In this document: positions 1 to 9,296 of the stretch, one piece after another
How the letters are laid out: the number at the start of each line of letters is the position of its first letter
Position numbering within the stretch: the stretch's first letter is position 1
Assembly: GCF_902713425.1 (NCBI RefSeq)
Contig: NC_081198.1
Span: forward strand, 20,567,188-20,631,187
Source of the DNA: Acipenser ruthenus
Taxonomy: Eukaryota > Chordata > Actinopteri > Acipenseriformes > Acipenseridae
Direction: 5' to 3'
Length of the DNA: 64,000 nt
The notes under the pieces: generated by a model
What the model saw: only the letters and a program-made list of their open reading frames with translations
Database searches by the model: none
What the model was told of the DNA's origin: nothing
Program-made: the position numbers and the translations under genes

Positions 1-1133
1 GTTGACTCCTGGGTCTCCATGATCTCACCCCACGAACTACAGTCACCAGCAACCCCCGGGGGTGCTCCAGCAACAGCAGCTGCAAGGACACGGGAAGCCT
101 GGCTGAGATCAACATCCTTACCAGACACAACAGGACCAGTCTCAGCCACTACGCCAGCAGAATCTGCAACAGAAACAGAAACCACAGGGACCACGGCAGC
201 AGCAGAAGCAACAGGAACCGCAACGGGGCCAGCCACTGGAGCAGCAGGAGGAGCAGCAGCAGGACCCGTAGACAGACTAGCAACCGGAGCAGTGCCCACA
301 GCATCGGACACCTCTCTAGATATGGAAGTCCGAACAGCTAAACCAGAACAGGCAGCCTTTGGAACCTCCGAAGCCGAACGCGCAGCCTCCGCATAACTGC
401 GAACCCTGGATGGACAGTTCTTAAAAACATGCTCCCGAGAACCACACAGATTACACTCCACAGGAGCCACACATCCGGATGCTGTGTGTCCCTCTGTCTG
501 GCATTTCCTGCAGAAATCAGCCACACAGGCCTCTGCGGTGTGCCCCTCCCTTCCGCACTTCCGACATCTTATCGGCTGACCCGGATAGTATAAATACCCC
601 CTGTTCCCGCCAATTGAGAAAGAGGCTGGTGGATGTATCACCCCTCCTTCCACTGTACTGCAGGGCCGTAGCCTTACACGGAACTGTCTCTTAGCGTTCC
701 AAATCCCCAGTGTGTCTCTAATTTTGGAACCGGGGCTTAAAACATCACAAAACCTTTTCAAAAAGGTGGCAATGTCTGCATCTTGTACATAGGGGTTGTA
801 CATGTGAACAGTTAAGGGTCTAATTTCCCTTACAAACAGTGGCTCAATCACAAAATCCAACAAAGGAGCAGAGTTTTTACCTTCAAGACATCGCTTCCAT
901 ACTAGTGAGCAGGTACTTGCAGTTGCAAATGTCACGTCGAAAATCCCACGAGAGGTGACATCCTGGAGGCAGTAGATATCAGCAGTAGAACATCCAAGAT
1001 TTTCCAGCACGATCTTTTTTGCGAAATCCGTCCTTCCCAGCACCGGCAGCACACCATCTTTCTTCTTCAAGTTAAACCTCACCGTGTTAAGCAATCGCAC
1101 CCCTTGGGCCGATGAATCTTCCGCCGTCGCCAT
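1..1133 (-). CDS. ORF1 protein of K0 (CCHC nucleic-acid-binding), C-terminus outside window
   Basis: An open frame of at least 377 codons starts at the ATG at 1131-1133 (MATAEDSS...) and is still open at base 1. The frame is open a little upstream but has no earlier ATG back to the U2 junction. An N-terminal domain of about 160 residues precedes a YYPGQP motif and three knuckles: CRKCGREGHTAEAC, CRKCQTEGHTASGC and CNLCGSREHVFKNC. The visible C-terminal part is a low-complexity Ala/Val/Pro/Ser tail. In LINEs of this type ORF1 coats the element RNA in the ribonucleoprotein. The opposite strand is also open for 125 codons (19-396), which I take as a shadow of the Ala/Pro-rich tail. Confidence 0.85.
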   Translation of the reverse strand, partial: MATAEDSSAQGVRLLNTVRFNLKKKDGVLPVLGRTDFAKKIVLENLGCSTADIYCLQDVTSRGIFDVTFATASTCSLVWKRCLEGKNSAPLLDFVIEPLFVREIRPLTVHMYNPYVQDADIATFLKRFCDVLSPGSKIRDTLGIWNAKRQFRVRLRPCSTVEGGVIHPPASFSIGGNRGYLYYPGQPIRCRKCGREGHTAEACVADFCRKCQTEGHTASGCVAPVECNLCGSREHVFKNCPSRVRSYAEAARSASEVPKAACSGLAVRTSISREVSDAVGTAPVASLSTGPAAAPPAAPVAGPVAVPVASAAAVVPVVSVSVADSAGVVAETGPVVSGKDVDLSQASRVLAAAVAGAPPGVAGDCSSWGEIMETQES

Positions 1134-1180
1134 CGCCTTCTCCTTCTTCACACAATCCTCTGCTGCGGTCACGCCACATA
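1..1180 (-). mobile_element. K0: 5' part of a U2-targeted Keno-like LINE, cut by window edge
   Basis: A LINE 5' end runs from a short U2 fragment at 1181-1213 leftwards past the window edge. It contains a short 5' leader (1134-1180) and an ORF1 with three CCHC knuckles. The order (U2 promoter, U2 positions 1 to about 33, element 5' end) matches the site I insertions further right. Whether an ORF2 follows cannot be seen. Its ORF1 looks closer to K4 than to K1, K2 or K3, for example a similar 'YAEAA' stretch after the third knuckle, so it could be an ORF1-only element. Confidence 0.8.
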
Positions 1181-1213
1181 CATTGGATTTGAGCCAAGAG
1201 GCCGAGAAGCGAT
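1181..1213 (-). pseudogene. RNU2: U2-1: 5' head of a U2 snRNA gene, broken by K0
   Basis: About 33 nt match the first 33 nt of U2, with RNA start at 1213. It differs from the array consensus at T16C and A23C, changes also present in the heads next to K1 and K4, and its last ten bases are further diverged. The remainder of this U2 lies beyond the left edge. Confidence 0.8.
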
Positions 1214-1808
1214 GGCGACTTGGCCCTTGCCCGGGGCCCCCCAGCCCGGACGGCACAGGGGGATTCAAAGGTGGGTGCAAAATTCCAAGCACAAGCAGAC
1301 CCCCAAAAAACGGGCTGCTGCTTCCAGAGGGGAAATGTGCAATTTAAGCAGGAGAAAACAAAGCAAAAACACACACATAACACCAAAAACAAAACATAAA
1401 CTGGAGGAGTGCGTCTTTCAAATAGTCATGCCAAGCTGCTATGCTGTGCAAGGTGCCTTGGGTAACTACAACTGTGCCTCGCTGGCTGGCTGGCTGGCTG
1501 GCTGGCTAAGAAGGACCTGGCATAGGGACATGTTCCACCACACTTGTCTGGTTAGCTGCATGCTCCCAGGAAACAAACTGCTGCTGTCTACATCATCACC
1601 ACATGTGAATAAAAGAAAGAAAGAAAGCAAGAAAGAAAGAGAGAAAGAAAGAGAGAAAGAGAGAAAGAAAGAGAGAAAGAAAGAAAGAAAAAAAGAAGTA
1701 AAATGGCGGGAAAACTTGCATCAACACTGGAACTCTCCCTCCAGCAGGGGTAGACAAAATGCTCACAGGAGAGATCCAGATCTGACTTTGACCAACGTTA
1801 GAGAAAGG
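1214..1808 (-). promoter_or_regulatory. U2 intergenic spacer 1 (promoter of U2-1, 3' flank of U2-2)
   Basis: This is a 595-bp spacer. PSE candidate at 1266-1280 (minus-strand TTGCACCCACCTTTG, -53 to -67 from U2-1). A possible distal element near 1440-1470 contains an ACTACAACT half-site resembling ZNF143/Staf sites (weak). A GGCT/AGCC microsatellite lies at about 1480-1507. A purine tract (GAAA/GAGA)n lies at about 1611-1696, pyrimidine on the U2 sense strand. The snRNA 3' box of U2-2 is at 1781-1796. Confidence 0.75.
1781..1796 (-). terminator. snRNA 3' box of U2-2
   Basis: On the minus strand the sequence is GTTGGTCAAAGTCAGA. It fits the vertebrate snRNA 3'-end-formation consensus GTTT-N(0-3)-AAA(A/G)-NN-AGA with one mismatch, and lies 13 nt beyond the RNA 3' end, in the expected range. 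It directs Integrator-dependent 3' processing in known snRNA genes. The same box follows each U2 3' end in this window. Confidence 0.85.
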
Positions 1809-1995
1809 TGTGCACCGTTCCCGGAGGTACTGCAATACCGGGCCGATGCGTGGAGTGGACGGAGCAAGCCCCTGTTCCATCTCCCGATTCCAAAAATCAA
1901 TTTAATATATGGTCCCCTGATAGGGGACGTATCAGATATTAAACTGATAAGAACAGATACTACACTTGATCTTAGCCAAAAGGCCGAGAAGCGAT
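1809..1995 (-). ncRNA. RNU2: U2-2: intact U2 small nuclear RNA gene
   Basis: This is the only complete U2 gene in the window, 187 nt with RNA start at 1995. The RNA begins AUCGCUUCUCGGCC and carries the branch-point recognition sequence GUAGUA (positions 33-38), stem-loop IIa (UCCCCUAUCAGGGGA), the Sm site AUUUUUGG (about 99-106) and the 3' terminal stem-loops ending GGUGCAC. U2 pairs with the intron branch point in the spliceosome. A PSE upstream and a 3' box downstream are both in place, so it could be functional. I cannot tell whether other intact copies exist outside the window. Confidence 0.95.
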
Positions 1996-2586
1996 GGCGA
2001 CTTGGCCCTTGCCCGGGGCCCCCCAGCCTGGACGGCACAGGGGGATTCAAAGGTGGGTGCAAAATTTCAAGCACAAGCAGACCCCCAAAAAACGGGCTGC
2101 TGCTTCCAGAGGGGAAATGTGCAATTTAAGCAGGAGAAAACAAAGCAAAAACACACACATAACACCAAAAACAAAACATAAACTGGAGGAGTGCGTCTTA
2201 CAAATAGTCATGCCAAGCTGCTATGCTGTGCAAGGTGCCTTGGGTAACTACAACTGTGCCTCGCTGGCTGGCTGGCTGGCTGGCTAAGAAGGACCTGGCA
2301 TAGGGACATGTTCCACCACTCTTGTCTGGTTAGCTGCATGCTCCCAGGAAACAAACTGCTGCTGTCTACATCATCACCACATGTGAATAAAAGAAAGAAA
2401 GAAAGCAAGAAAGAAAGAGAGAAAGAAAGAGAGAAAGAGAGAAAGAGAGAAAGAAAGAGAGAAAGAAAAAAAGAAGTAAAACGGCGGGAAAACTTGCATC
2501 AACACTGGCACTCTCCCTCCAGCAGGGGTAGACAAAATGCTCACAGGAGAGATCCAGATCTGACTTTGACCAACGTTAGAGAAAGG
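1996..2586 (-). promoter_or_regulatory. U2 intergenic spacer 2 (promoter of U2-2, 3' flank of U2-3)
   Basis: This is a 591-bp spacer very similar to spacer 1. It holds the PSE of the intact gene (2048-2062), a GGCT microsatellite near 2262-2285, a purine tract at about 2389-2475 and the 3' box of U2-3 at 2559-2574. Confidence 0.75.
2048..2062 (-). promoter_or_regulatory. PSE of the intact U2 gene
   Basis: The minus-strand sequence TTGCACCCACCTTTG centres about 60 bp upstream of the RNA start. It resembles the vertebrate proximal sequence element (TCACC-N-TNA(C/T) type) bound by SNAPc. No TATA box is seen at -25 to -30, as expected for an RNA polymerase II snRNA gene. The motif is conserved at the same distance in all spacers except the two of the K1 duplication. 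Confidence 0.7.
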
Positions 2587-2759
2587 TGTGCACCGTTCCC
2601 GGAGGTACTGCAATACCGGGCCGATGCGTGGAGTGGACGGAGCAAGCCCCTGTTCCATCTGTCAATTCCAAAAATCAATTTAATATATGGACGTATCAGA
2701 TATTAAACTGATAAGAACAGATACTACACTTGATCTTAGCCAAAAGGCCGAGAAGCGAT
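2587..2759 (-). pseudogene. RNU2: U2-3: U2 gene lacking stem-loop IIa
   Basis: This is a 173-nt U2 with start at 2759 and end at 2587. It lacks 14 nt (plus-strand TCCCCTGATAGGGG between 2690 and 2691), which removes stem-loop IIa, and it has changes in the adjacent CTGTCAATT stretch (plus strand). Stem IIa is needed for SF3-dependent U2 function, so I call it a pseudogene, although promoter and 3' box remain. Confidence 0.85.
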
Positions 2760-2992
2760 GGCGACTTGGCCCTTGCCCGGGGCCCCCCAGCCCAGACGGC
2801 ACAGGGGGATTCAAAGGTGGGTGCAAAATTTCAAGCACAAGCAGACCCCAAAAAAACGGGCTGCTGCTTCCAGAGGGGAAATGTGCATTTTAAGCAGGAG
2901 AAAACAAAGCAAAAACACACAGGGGTAGACAAAATGTTCAAAATGCTCACAGGAGAGATCCAGATCTGACTTTGACCAATGTTAGAGAAAGG
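2760..2992 (-). promoter_or_regulatory. U2 spacer 3, shortened to 233 bp
   Basis: It retains the promoter-proximal part of U2-3 (PSE 2812-2826) and the 3' box of U2-4 (2965-2980). The middle, with distal element, GGCT repeat and purine tract, is missing; the break lies near 2920, where the CACACA stretch runs straight into the U2 3' flank. A few bases (GACAAAATG) are partly repeated there. Confidence 0.7.
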
Positions 2993-3113
2993 TGTGCACC
3001 GTTCCCGGAGGTACTGCAATACCGGGCCGATGCGTGGAGTGGACGGAGCAAGCCCCTGTTCCATCTGTCAATTCCAAAAATCAATTTAATATATGGACGT
3101 ATCAGATATTAAA
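2993..3113 (-). pseudogene. RNU2: U2-4: 3' part of a U2 gene, split by K3a
   Basis: U2 from about position 53 to the 3' end. It carries the same 14-nt stem IIa deletion and CTGTCAATT change as U2-3, so K3a landed in an already defective copy or the change spread by unit exchange. Confidence 0.85.
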
Positions 3114-4108
3114 ATACTCTTTTATTGAGATTTTACATTTTTTTTTTACATTTACACCCATTCGTTTTTTCATTCATTTTACATTTCTTTTAAAGATGAC
3201 ATTCATGCATACAGACATACATTTTGTTTTAAAAGCATTTAAAATACATTTAAAAACACCAAGACAATTGTGCTTTGTACATGGTTAAAACAGACACAGA
3301 TTAAAATCAACATGAAAAAACCTGTGCTGTTTTAAAAGTGACTGGAAAAAAAGAACCATCTATAAAAAACCAGTGCTTGTGAGGGCCGGGGAGTGCTCTC
3401 TAAAAAGGTTCAAAAGTGAACATAAAACTATATTACTAAAACAGGGACAGGGGAAAAGGGACAGTGTGTGAAACAGTGAGTTAAAATTCTAAAATTTTAA
3501 AACACTTAAAATGTAACTTTTAATAGTTAACATTAAAAATCTTTTAGATACATAAAACAAAACAAAACAAAATCAAATAAAACATTCAAAATAAATCAAA
3601 TCAAAATCCATAAAACTGAAACAAAAAGACTACATAAAACCAGGGCACCGTTCAAAAACGGTCATGCCAGCTAAAAAGGGCGGAATGCTGGCATGACAAA
3701 ATAAATAAAAGGCTTAGCGGTGCCCCGTAGTCCCGCTCCTAGGAGCTAGCGGTTCCAGTTTTTTCCTTCATTCCATCTTCACGTCCTGAAGTCCGGCGAT
3801 CCTCCACTCCGCGCAGGCCTTGTCCTTCCCGAGGGTCCGGTTGTCCAGAATTACAAAGTCCTTGATAAGAGTTTGTGCCCTTCTGGTCGTGGTGATAGTG
3901 TCTAGCTCCTGCTTGTGATAGACACAGACGTTACGGCCTTCCCACAGGATCTGCTTGACAACATTGATGACACGCCAAACGCACTTAGCTGTGCTGGTAG
4001 TGATTCCTCCCGCAGGCCCATAGAGCACAGTCTCAGCGGTCATCTTGGCCGTGTCAGCAAACCTGTTTAGGAAGACAGAGACAGAGAGCCAGACACTGCC
4101 AACCACAT
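3114..4108 (-). mobile_element. K3a: 5'-truncated K3 LINE, about 1 kb
   Basis: It contains the K3 3' UTR (3114-3767, A/T-rich, nothing else recognised) and the end of ORF2. The 3' terminus reads AATAAAAGAGTA on the minus strand with no poly(A) tail. Both flanks are U2: positions from about 53 on the 3' side and 1-68 on the 5' side, about 15 bp of overlap. The 3' UTR has the 'TATATTACTAAAACAG' form shared with K3d and K3e. Confidence 0.9.
3768..4106 (-). pseudogene. K3a ORF2, C-terminal 110 codons or so
   Basis: The frame matches the last ~110 residues of the K3 ORF2 protein (compare 1147-residue K3f). It covers only the segment after the C-terminal zinc finger, so it has no endonuclease or reverse transcriptase. 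The apparent start codon is incidental. Confidence 0.85.
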
Positions 4109-4176
4109 CGTATCAGATATTAAACTGATAAGAACAGATACTACACTTGATCTTAGCCAAAAGGCCGAGAAGCGAT
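4109..4176 (-). pseudogene. RNU2: U2-4: 5' part of U2 (positions 1-68)
   Basis: This is a 68-nt U2 5' segment with start at 4176. Sequence is consensus through the branch-point recognition region; the join to K3a is at GATACG. Confidence 0.9.
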
Positions 4177-4777
4177 GGCGACTTGGCCCTTGCCCGGGGC
4201 CCCCCAGCCCAGACGGCACAGGGGGATTCAAAGGTGGGTGCAAAATTTCAAGCACAAGCAGACCCCAAAAAAACGGGCTGCTGCTTCCAGAGGGGAAATG
4301 TGCAATTTAAGCAGGAGAAAACAAAGCAAAAACACACACATAACACCAAAAACAAAACATAAACTGGCGGAGTGCGTCTTACAAATAGTCATGCCAAGCT
4401 GCTATGCTGTGCAAGGTGCCTTGGGTAACTACAACTGTGCCTCGCTGGCTGGCTGGCTGGCTGGCTAAGAAGGACCTGGCATAGGGACATGTTCCACCAC
4501 ACTTGTCTGGTTAGCTGCATGCTCCCAGGAAACAAACTGCTGCTGTCTACATCATCACCACATGTGAATAAAAGAAAGAAAGACAGCAAGAAAGAAAGAG
4601 AGAAAGAAAGAGAGAAAGAGAGAAAGAAAGAGAGAAAGAAAGAAAGAGAGAAAGAAAAAAAAAGAAGTAAAACGGCGGGAAAACTTGCATCAACACTGGC
4701 ACTCTCCCTCCAGCAGGGGTAGACAAAATGCTCACAGGAGAGATCCAGATCTGACTTTGACCAACGTTAGAGAAAGG
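4177..4777 (-). promoter_or_regulatory. U2 intergenic spacer 4
   Basis: This is a 601-bp spacer: PSE 4229-4243, GGCT repeat near 4443-4466, purine tract at about 4568-4668, 3' box 4750-4765. The purine tract is where this spacer starts to match the duplicated K1 unit. Confidence 0.75.
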
Positions 4778-4926
4778 TGTGCACCTTTCCCGGAGGTACT
4801 GCAATACCGGGCCGGTGCGTGGAGTGGACGGAGCAAGCCCCTGTTCCATCTCCCGATTCCAAAAATCAATTTAATATATGGTCCCCTGATAGGGGACGTA
4901 TCAGATATTAAACTGATAAGAACAGA
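4778..4926 (-). pseudogene. RNU2: U2-5: 3' part of U2 (positions 39-187)
   Basis: This is a 149-nt piece ending at K1 copy 1. It carries two changes, C179A and T150C, also present in U2-6 but not elsewhere, marking the two as duplicates. The 5' piece is at 13778-13808. Confidence 0.9.
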
Positions 4927-7900
4927 TTTTTTTTTTTTTTTATATATATAAATATTTATTAAGTCACTGCAATATGAATATATCACATTTATGGTTATAA
5001 AAACCATTTACAAAAACATCACAAAACCCAACCATTCCATATGGTTAAATACAACATCACTTCCTTTCAAACATCTTTTCATTTTACATTCATTATAGTC
5101 CAAACAAACCAAACCATCTAGCATACGGTCAGACCACTCCGGTAGAAATGATCTTCACACAAAAAGTAACTTTCCATGCAGTACCTTCCACTATACAGAT
5201 CAAATCACACAAAAGGTATTAAAACCAGTACACTTGACCAAAAAAAAAAAGTTACAACAGTAGCGATTCCGTATTGATCAGAGCATAAACTTTTGCCCAT
5301 TCTAAATAAAAGCCTCATCCAAAACCCTTAAAAATGCTCAGGACCACTAACCAATGCCAATAGCCCATTGCCCACCGATCCACTTTTCCAACTTCCACAT
5401 GCGTTCTGCTTCTTGCTTCCCAGACTTCCGATAATCTTTGATCACATAATCCTTTAGAATGCTCAGTGCCAGCCTCACACAGTCCGAACTTGAGAGCTGG
5501 GCATTCCTAAAAACCAGTACATTCCTTGCTCTCCATATCGCATCCTTAAAAGAGTTCAGTATTGCCCACAACACATACCACTTGCCCTTATTCATCTTTA
5601 CATCATGTTTCCCATACAATATTAAGGACTCATTTACTGTTTCTCCTTCACAATATTCCTTCACAAAAAAGTCAGCCTCAGTCCAAACATGTTGTGCAAA
5701 GCTGCAATTAACTAACAGATGCTCAGCTGATTCTTCCGCCCCACAACCCTGACGAGGGCATCTAGGGGACTTCGCCATTTGTCGTCCATACATCATTTGC
5801 CTGACTGGCAAGGCCTCATGGACTATCAGCCAGGCCAGATCCCTATGTATATTTAAAAGCTTTGGATGGGCAACCTCTATCCAAATCATTTCCACCTGAT
5901 CTGCGGTGTACCACCTGACAGGACAAATAGTATCCTTGCTCTGAACAAGTCTGATCACCTTCCTATAGTCCTCCCAGTACTCTTTCCCTATATTCTTTAA
6001 TTCGTTCTTAACAATAAATGTTTTATCAATGAGAAGTTAAAAGGCATTTCCCAAACTGTTGGCACCGTTAAAGGAACATTATACATTTTAAAGGATCTTA
6101 ACATTGCTCCCATATAGAATCTCAAAAACAAAGCTGCTGTACATTTTCCAAACAAATACATGTGTACATGTAAAACGACATACTTCGCAATTAAAACCAA
6201 GTTTAGATCCGGGAACTGTTTCCCTCCTAATAAGGCATTTTTAACCACAACATTCCTTCTTAGTTTTTTCACTTTTTGACCCCCAAAAGAAACAAAACAC
6301 AGTCCTATTCAATATCTTCAAAACATGTGTTGTTGGAGGGAACACCACCGCGATGTAAAACAACATGGGCAAAATTATGGATTTTAAGATTAGAACCTTT
6401 CCTTCCGTTGTCAGGTTTCTAAGAGACCATAAGCCTAGCTTCTGTGACACTTTCGCCCCTACATCCACCCAGTTCCGCTGACCAGATCCTGTGCTGTCAA
6501 ACTTTAAACCTAACACCTTGATAGAATCCGTTTTAACACATACATCACAATCCGGAGCCTCTGGCCAATTACCATAAAACATACATTCAGATTTCTCTTT
6601 ATTCAGCTTAGCTCCTGATGCTAGACCATATCGTTCTGTGTGTAAAAGAGTCCTTCCAATTGACCTTTTATCTCTGCATAAGACAGTTGCATCATCCATG
6701 TATGCTAGAACTTTTACCATTCTCCCACCACCACCTGGTACAGGCATTCCTTTGACAAAGTTATCTTTTCTTAAAACATTGACCAAAGGTTCCAAACAAC
6801 AAATAAACAGAATCGGTGATAAAGGACAGCCTTGCCGAACACCACATTTAATTGGGATAACTTTTGAGAGGACCCCATTAACTAAGACTCTACTCTGTAT
6901 GTTTTTATACAGCAGATCCACCCATTTCACTACACTCGCCGGAAACCCCATTTTGCCTAACACCCTTAACATAAACTTGTGCGAGACTCTGTCATAGGCT
7001 TTCTCCAGGTCCAAATTTAACACACACAAAGGATAATTTCGATCACAGGCATAAAACACAGAATCTCTTAACAAAATGAGGCTGTCTGTTATCCTCCGCC
7101 CTTGCACAGCACAGGTCTGGTCCGGGTGGATTACACTATCAATCACCGCTTTTATTCTTGAAGTTAAAATCTTTGCCAAACATTTCTAATCAACATTTAG
7201 CAGACTTATTGGTCTCCAATTTTTCAGCTCCTCTCTGTTGTTCTTTTTGAAAATCAGGGTAATGATCCCTTCTCTAAAAGAGGGCGGCATTTCCCCCACA
7301 GCCATAATTTCATTATAAACCATTAAAATGTCAGGACCTACAACTTCCCAAAATTTGGAGTAAAACTCCCTTGGCAAGCCATCTCTCCCAGGCGCTTTCC
7401 CCAGTTTAAAAGACTTCATTGCCTCTGTCACTTCCTTCAGGTCTAAAGATTTTTTCAAACTTTCCCCTCCTCACAGTCCAACTCCTCCAAAAATTCCTCC
7501 ATCACATTCTCTTCAATATTTTTTTCCTTATATAAAGTACTATAAAAGTCCTCCACCACCTCTATCATTCCTTTGGTATCTTTTTTAATATTGCCATCTT
7601 CATCTTTTAGGCCAGTCATTGCCTTTTTCTTATCCACAATCTTTTTATAAAAAAACCTTGTACATTTCTCATTTTCTTCAATATATTGCACTTTACTTCT
7701 AAACATCACAGCTTTGCACCGTTTCTCAAACAACTCTTTCAATTTGCTTTTTATTTCCTTTATATCATCATTAACTGGAAACCCCTGCTTTTGCAATTTG
7801 AACAGATGTTCCAGTCTACATTGCAACCCATTTATTCTCTTCCTTCCTTTAGCTGCCCTAATTTTACCTTCTGCCATAAAAAACTTTTTGATTCTCTCTT

Positions 7901-8650
7901 TCACGCACTCCCACCATTCACTTACTGACCCATACATATCCTTCACAGTCTGCCACTCTTCATACCTCTGTTTAAACTTTCTCCCCAACCTTTCATCCTC
8001 TAAAAGCTCCACATTCAGCTTCCATACTCCTTTCCCCACTTCACACACCCCCTCCACCTCCATCCTAGCCGTCACCATACAATGGTCAGTAAAGAACACA
8101 GGCACTACATCACACTTATCCCACCGCACACTGCTTGAAGAAAAAATAAAGTCTATTCTAGAAGCTTTTGTTCCATCCTCACTCACCCATGTGTACACAT
8201 CCTCACTGGGCTTCACAACTTTCAAGACATCTAAGAGTCTAAAATCCATTACAAGTTCATTTAAAACTATTGACGTTTTATCCAGTTTAACTCCCTCAGG
8301 CTTCGTTCTTCTATCCGATGCCTTCAGCACTGTATTAAAATCACCGGCCAAAATACACACACATGTCGTATCTAAGAGCTTCCTTATTTCCTTAAAAAGT
8401 TCAAATCTTTCTTCCTTATCTGGGGATGCATACACATTAATAAAACGCAAAGCTTTCCCCAGGTAATTCACATCTACAACCAGCATTCTCCCACATTCTA
8501 TCACTTCCTTACTCTCCATCACAAAATTCCTGTTTTTAAAAAGAATCCCCACTCCAGCTGCTCTACAGCCATTCCCCCCTGACCAGACAGACTCGCCATG
8601 TACCCACATTCTCTCCCTATCCACATGGTTATCTCGGAAGGGTAACCCAC

Positions 8651-9264
8651 TGTCACAAAGACGGCCAGAGTGGGTGGCGTCAGACCAGACAGGAATTCAA
8701 ACAACAGAGACGGTGGTTGTGATGAGCTGAGTGCAATGGCTGCACTCAGCGTTTATTAACAAATAAAAGGGTTCAACAGTACAAAACAGGACACGGCACT
8801 TGACGCCAAAATAAACACACAGACAAAACGACTGACACTTAACAAACGGTGCACGGAGACAAACAAACACGGTGAGAACAAACACTATTATATTTACTAT
8901 CTTCACTTTACGTTTACTCCTCTCTCTCTCACCCGTTCTCCTCTTCCGAACACCCAACCCTTAGTGCAAGAAACGTGCATCTATATATACTGTTGTGCTG
9001 GGATTCAATTACTAATTAATTACTCACTTGAATCCCAGCACGTGAATTCATTACGTGAAACCCCGTGTTCACATATTATATTTTAAATGCACGTGCATGA
9101 TGTGCAATCCCGTGCCTAAATACAAATATACACTATTTAAATACACGTGAAACACAGACCCGTTTATATCCCGTGTACCAATGACTATACACCAACATTT
9201 ACACACGCAACATACACACATACACATAACACAAATGCACACAGGGGCGGGGCGCTTTGCCACA
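8651..9264 (-). repeat. 3' LTR of the nested element (copy 1)
   Basis: 614 bp. A TATATATA stretch at 8982-8989 and an AATAAA signal at 8752-8757 (minus strand) bracket a plausible R region. A 13-bp inverted repeat (TGCTGGGATTCAA, 8996-9008 and 9028-9040) lies just upstream of the TATA stretch, and CACGTG palindromes occur nearby. Confidence 0.85.
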
Positions 9265-9296
9265 TATACCCCCCCTTGTGCGCAGCACACATGGCC

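Noticed and set aside
19-396. A 125-codon plus-strand open frame rich in Ala and Thr
   Set aside because: It is antisense to the low-complexity tail of K0 ORF1, which has family motifs in its own frame.
1596-1880. Recurring minus-strand frame of about 94 codons beginning MEQGLAPSTPR
   Set aside because: It starts inside the U2 RNA and runs into the pyrimidine tract, so it is a by-product of the conserved U2 unit.
1212-2129. A 305-codon plus-strand frame with Lys/Glu-rich KERKKERKK repeats
   Set aside because: It reads through the purine microsatellite and an antisense U2 gene; the same pseudo-frame recurs in every spacer.
4927-4943. Long T-runs at 4927, 14534, 24142, 38079 and 40508 as Pol III terminators
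   Set aside because: On the element strand they are the poly(A) tails of LINEs, and U2 is an RNA polymerase II gene ending at a 3' box.
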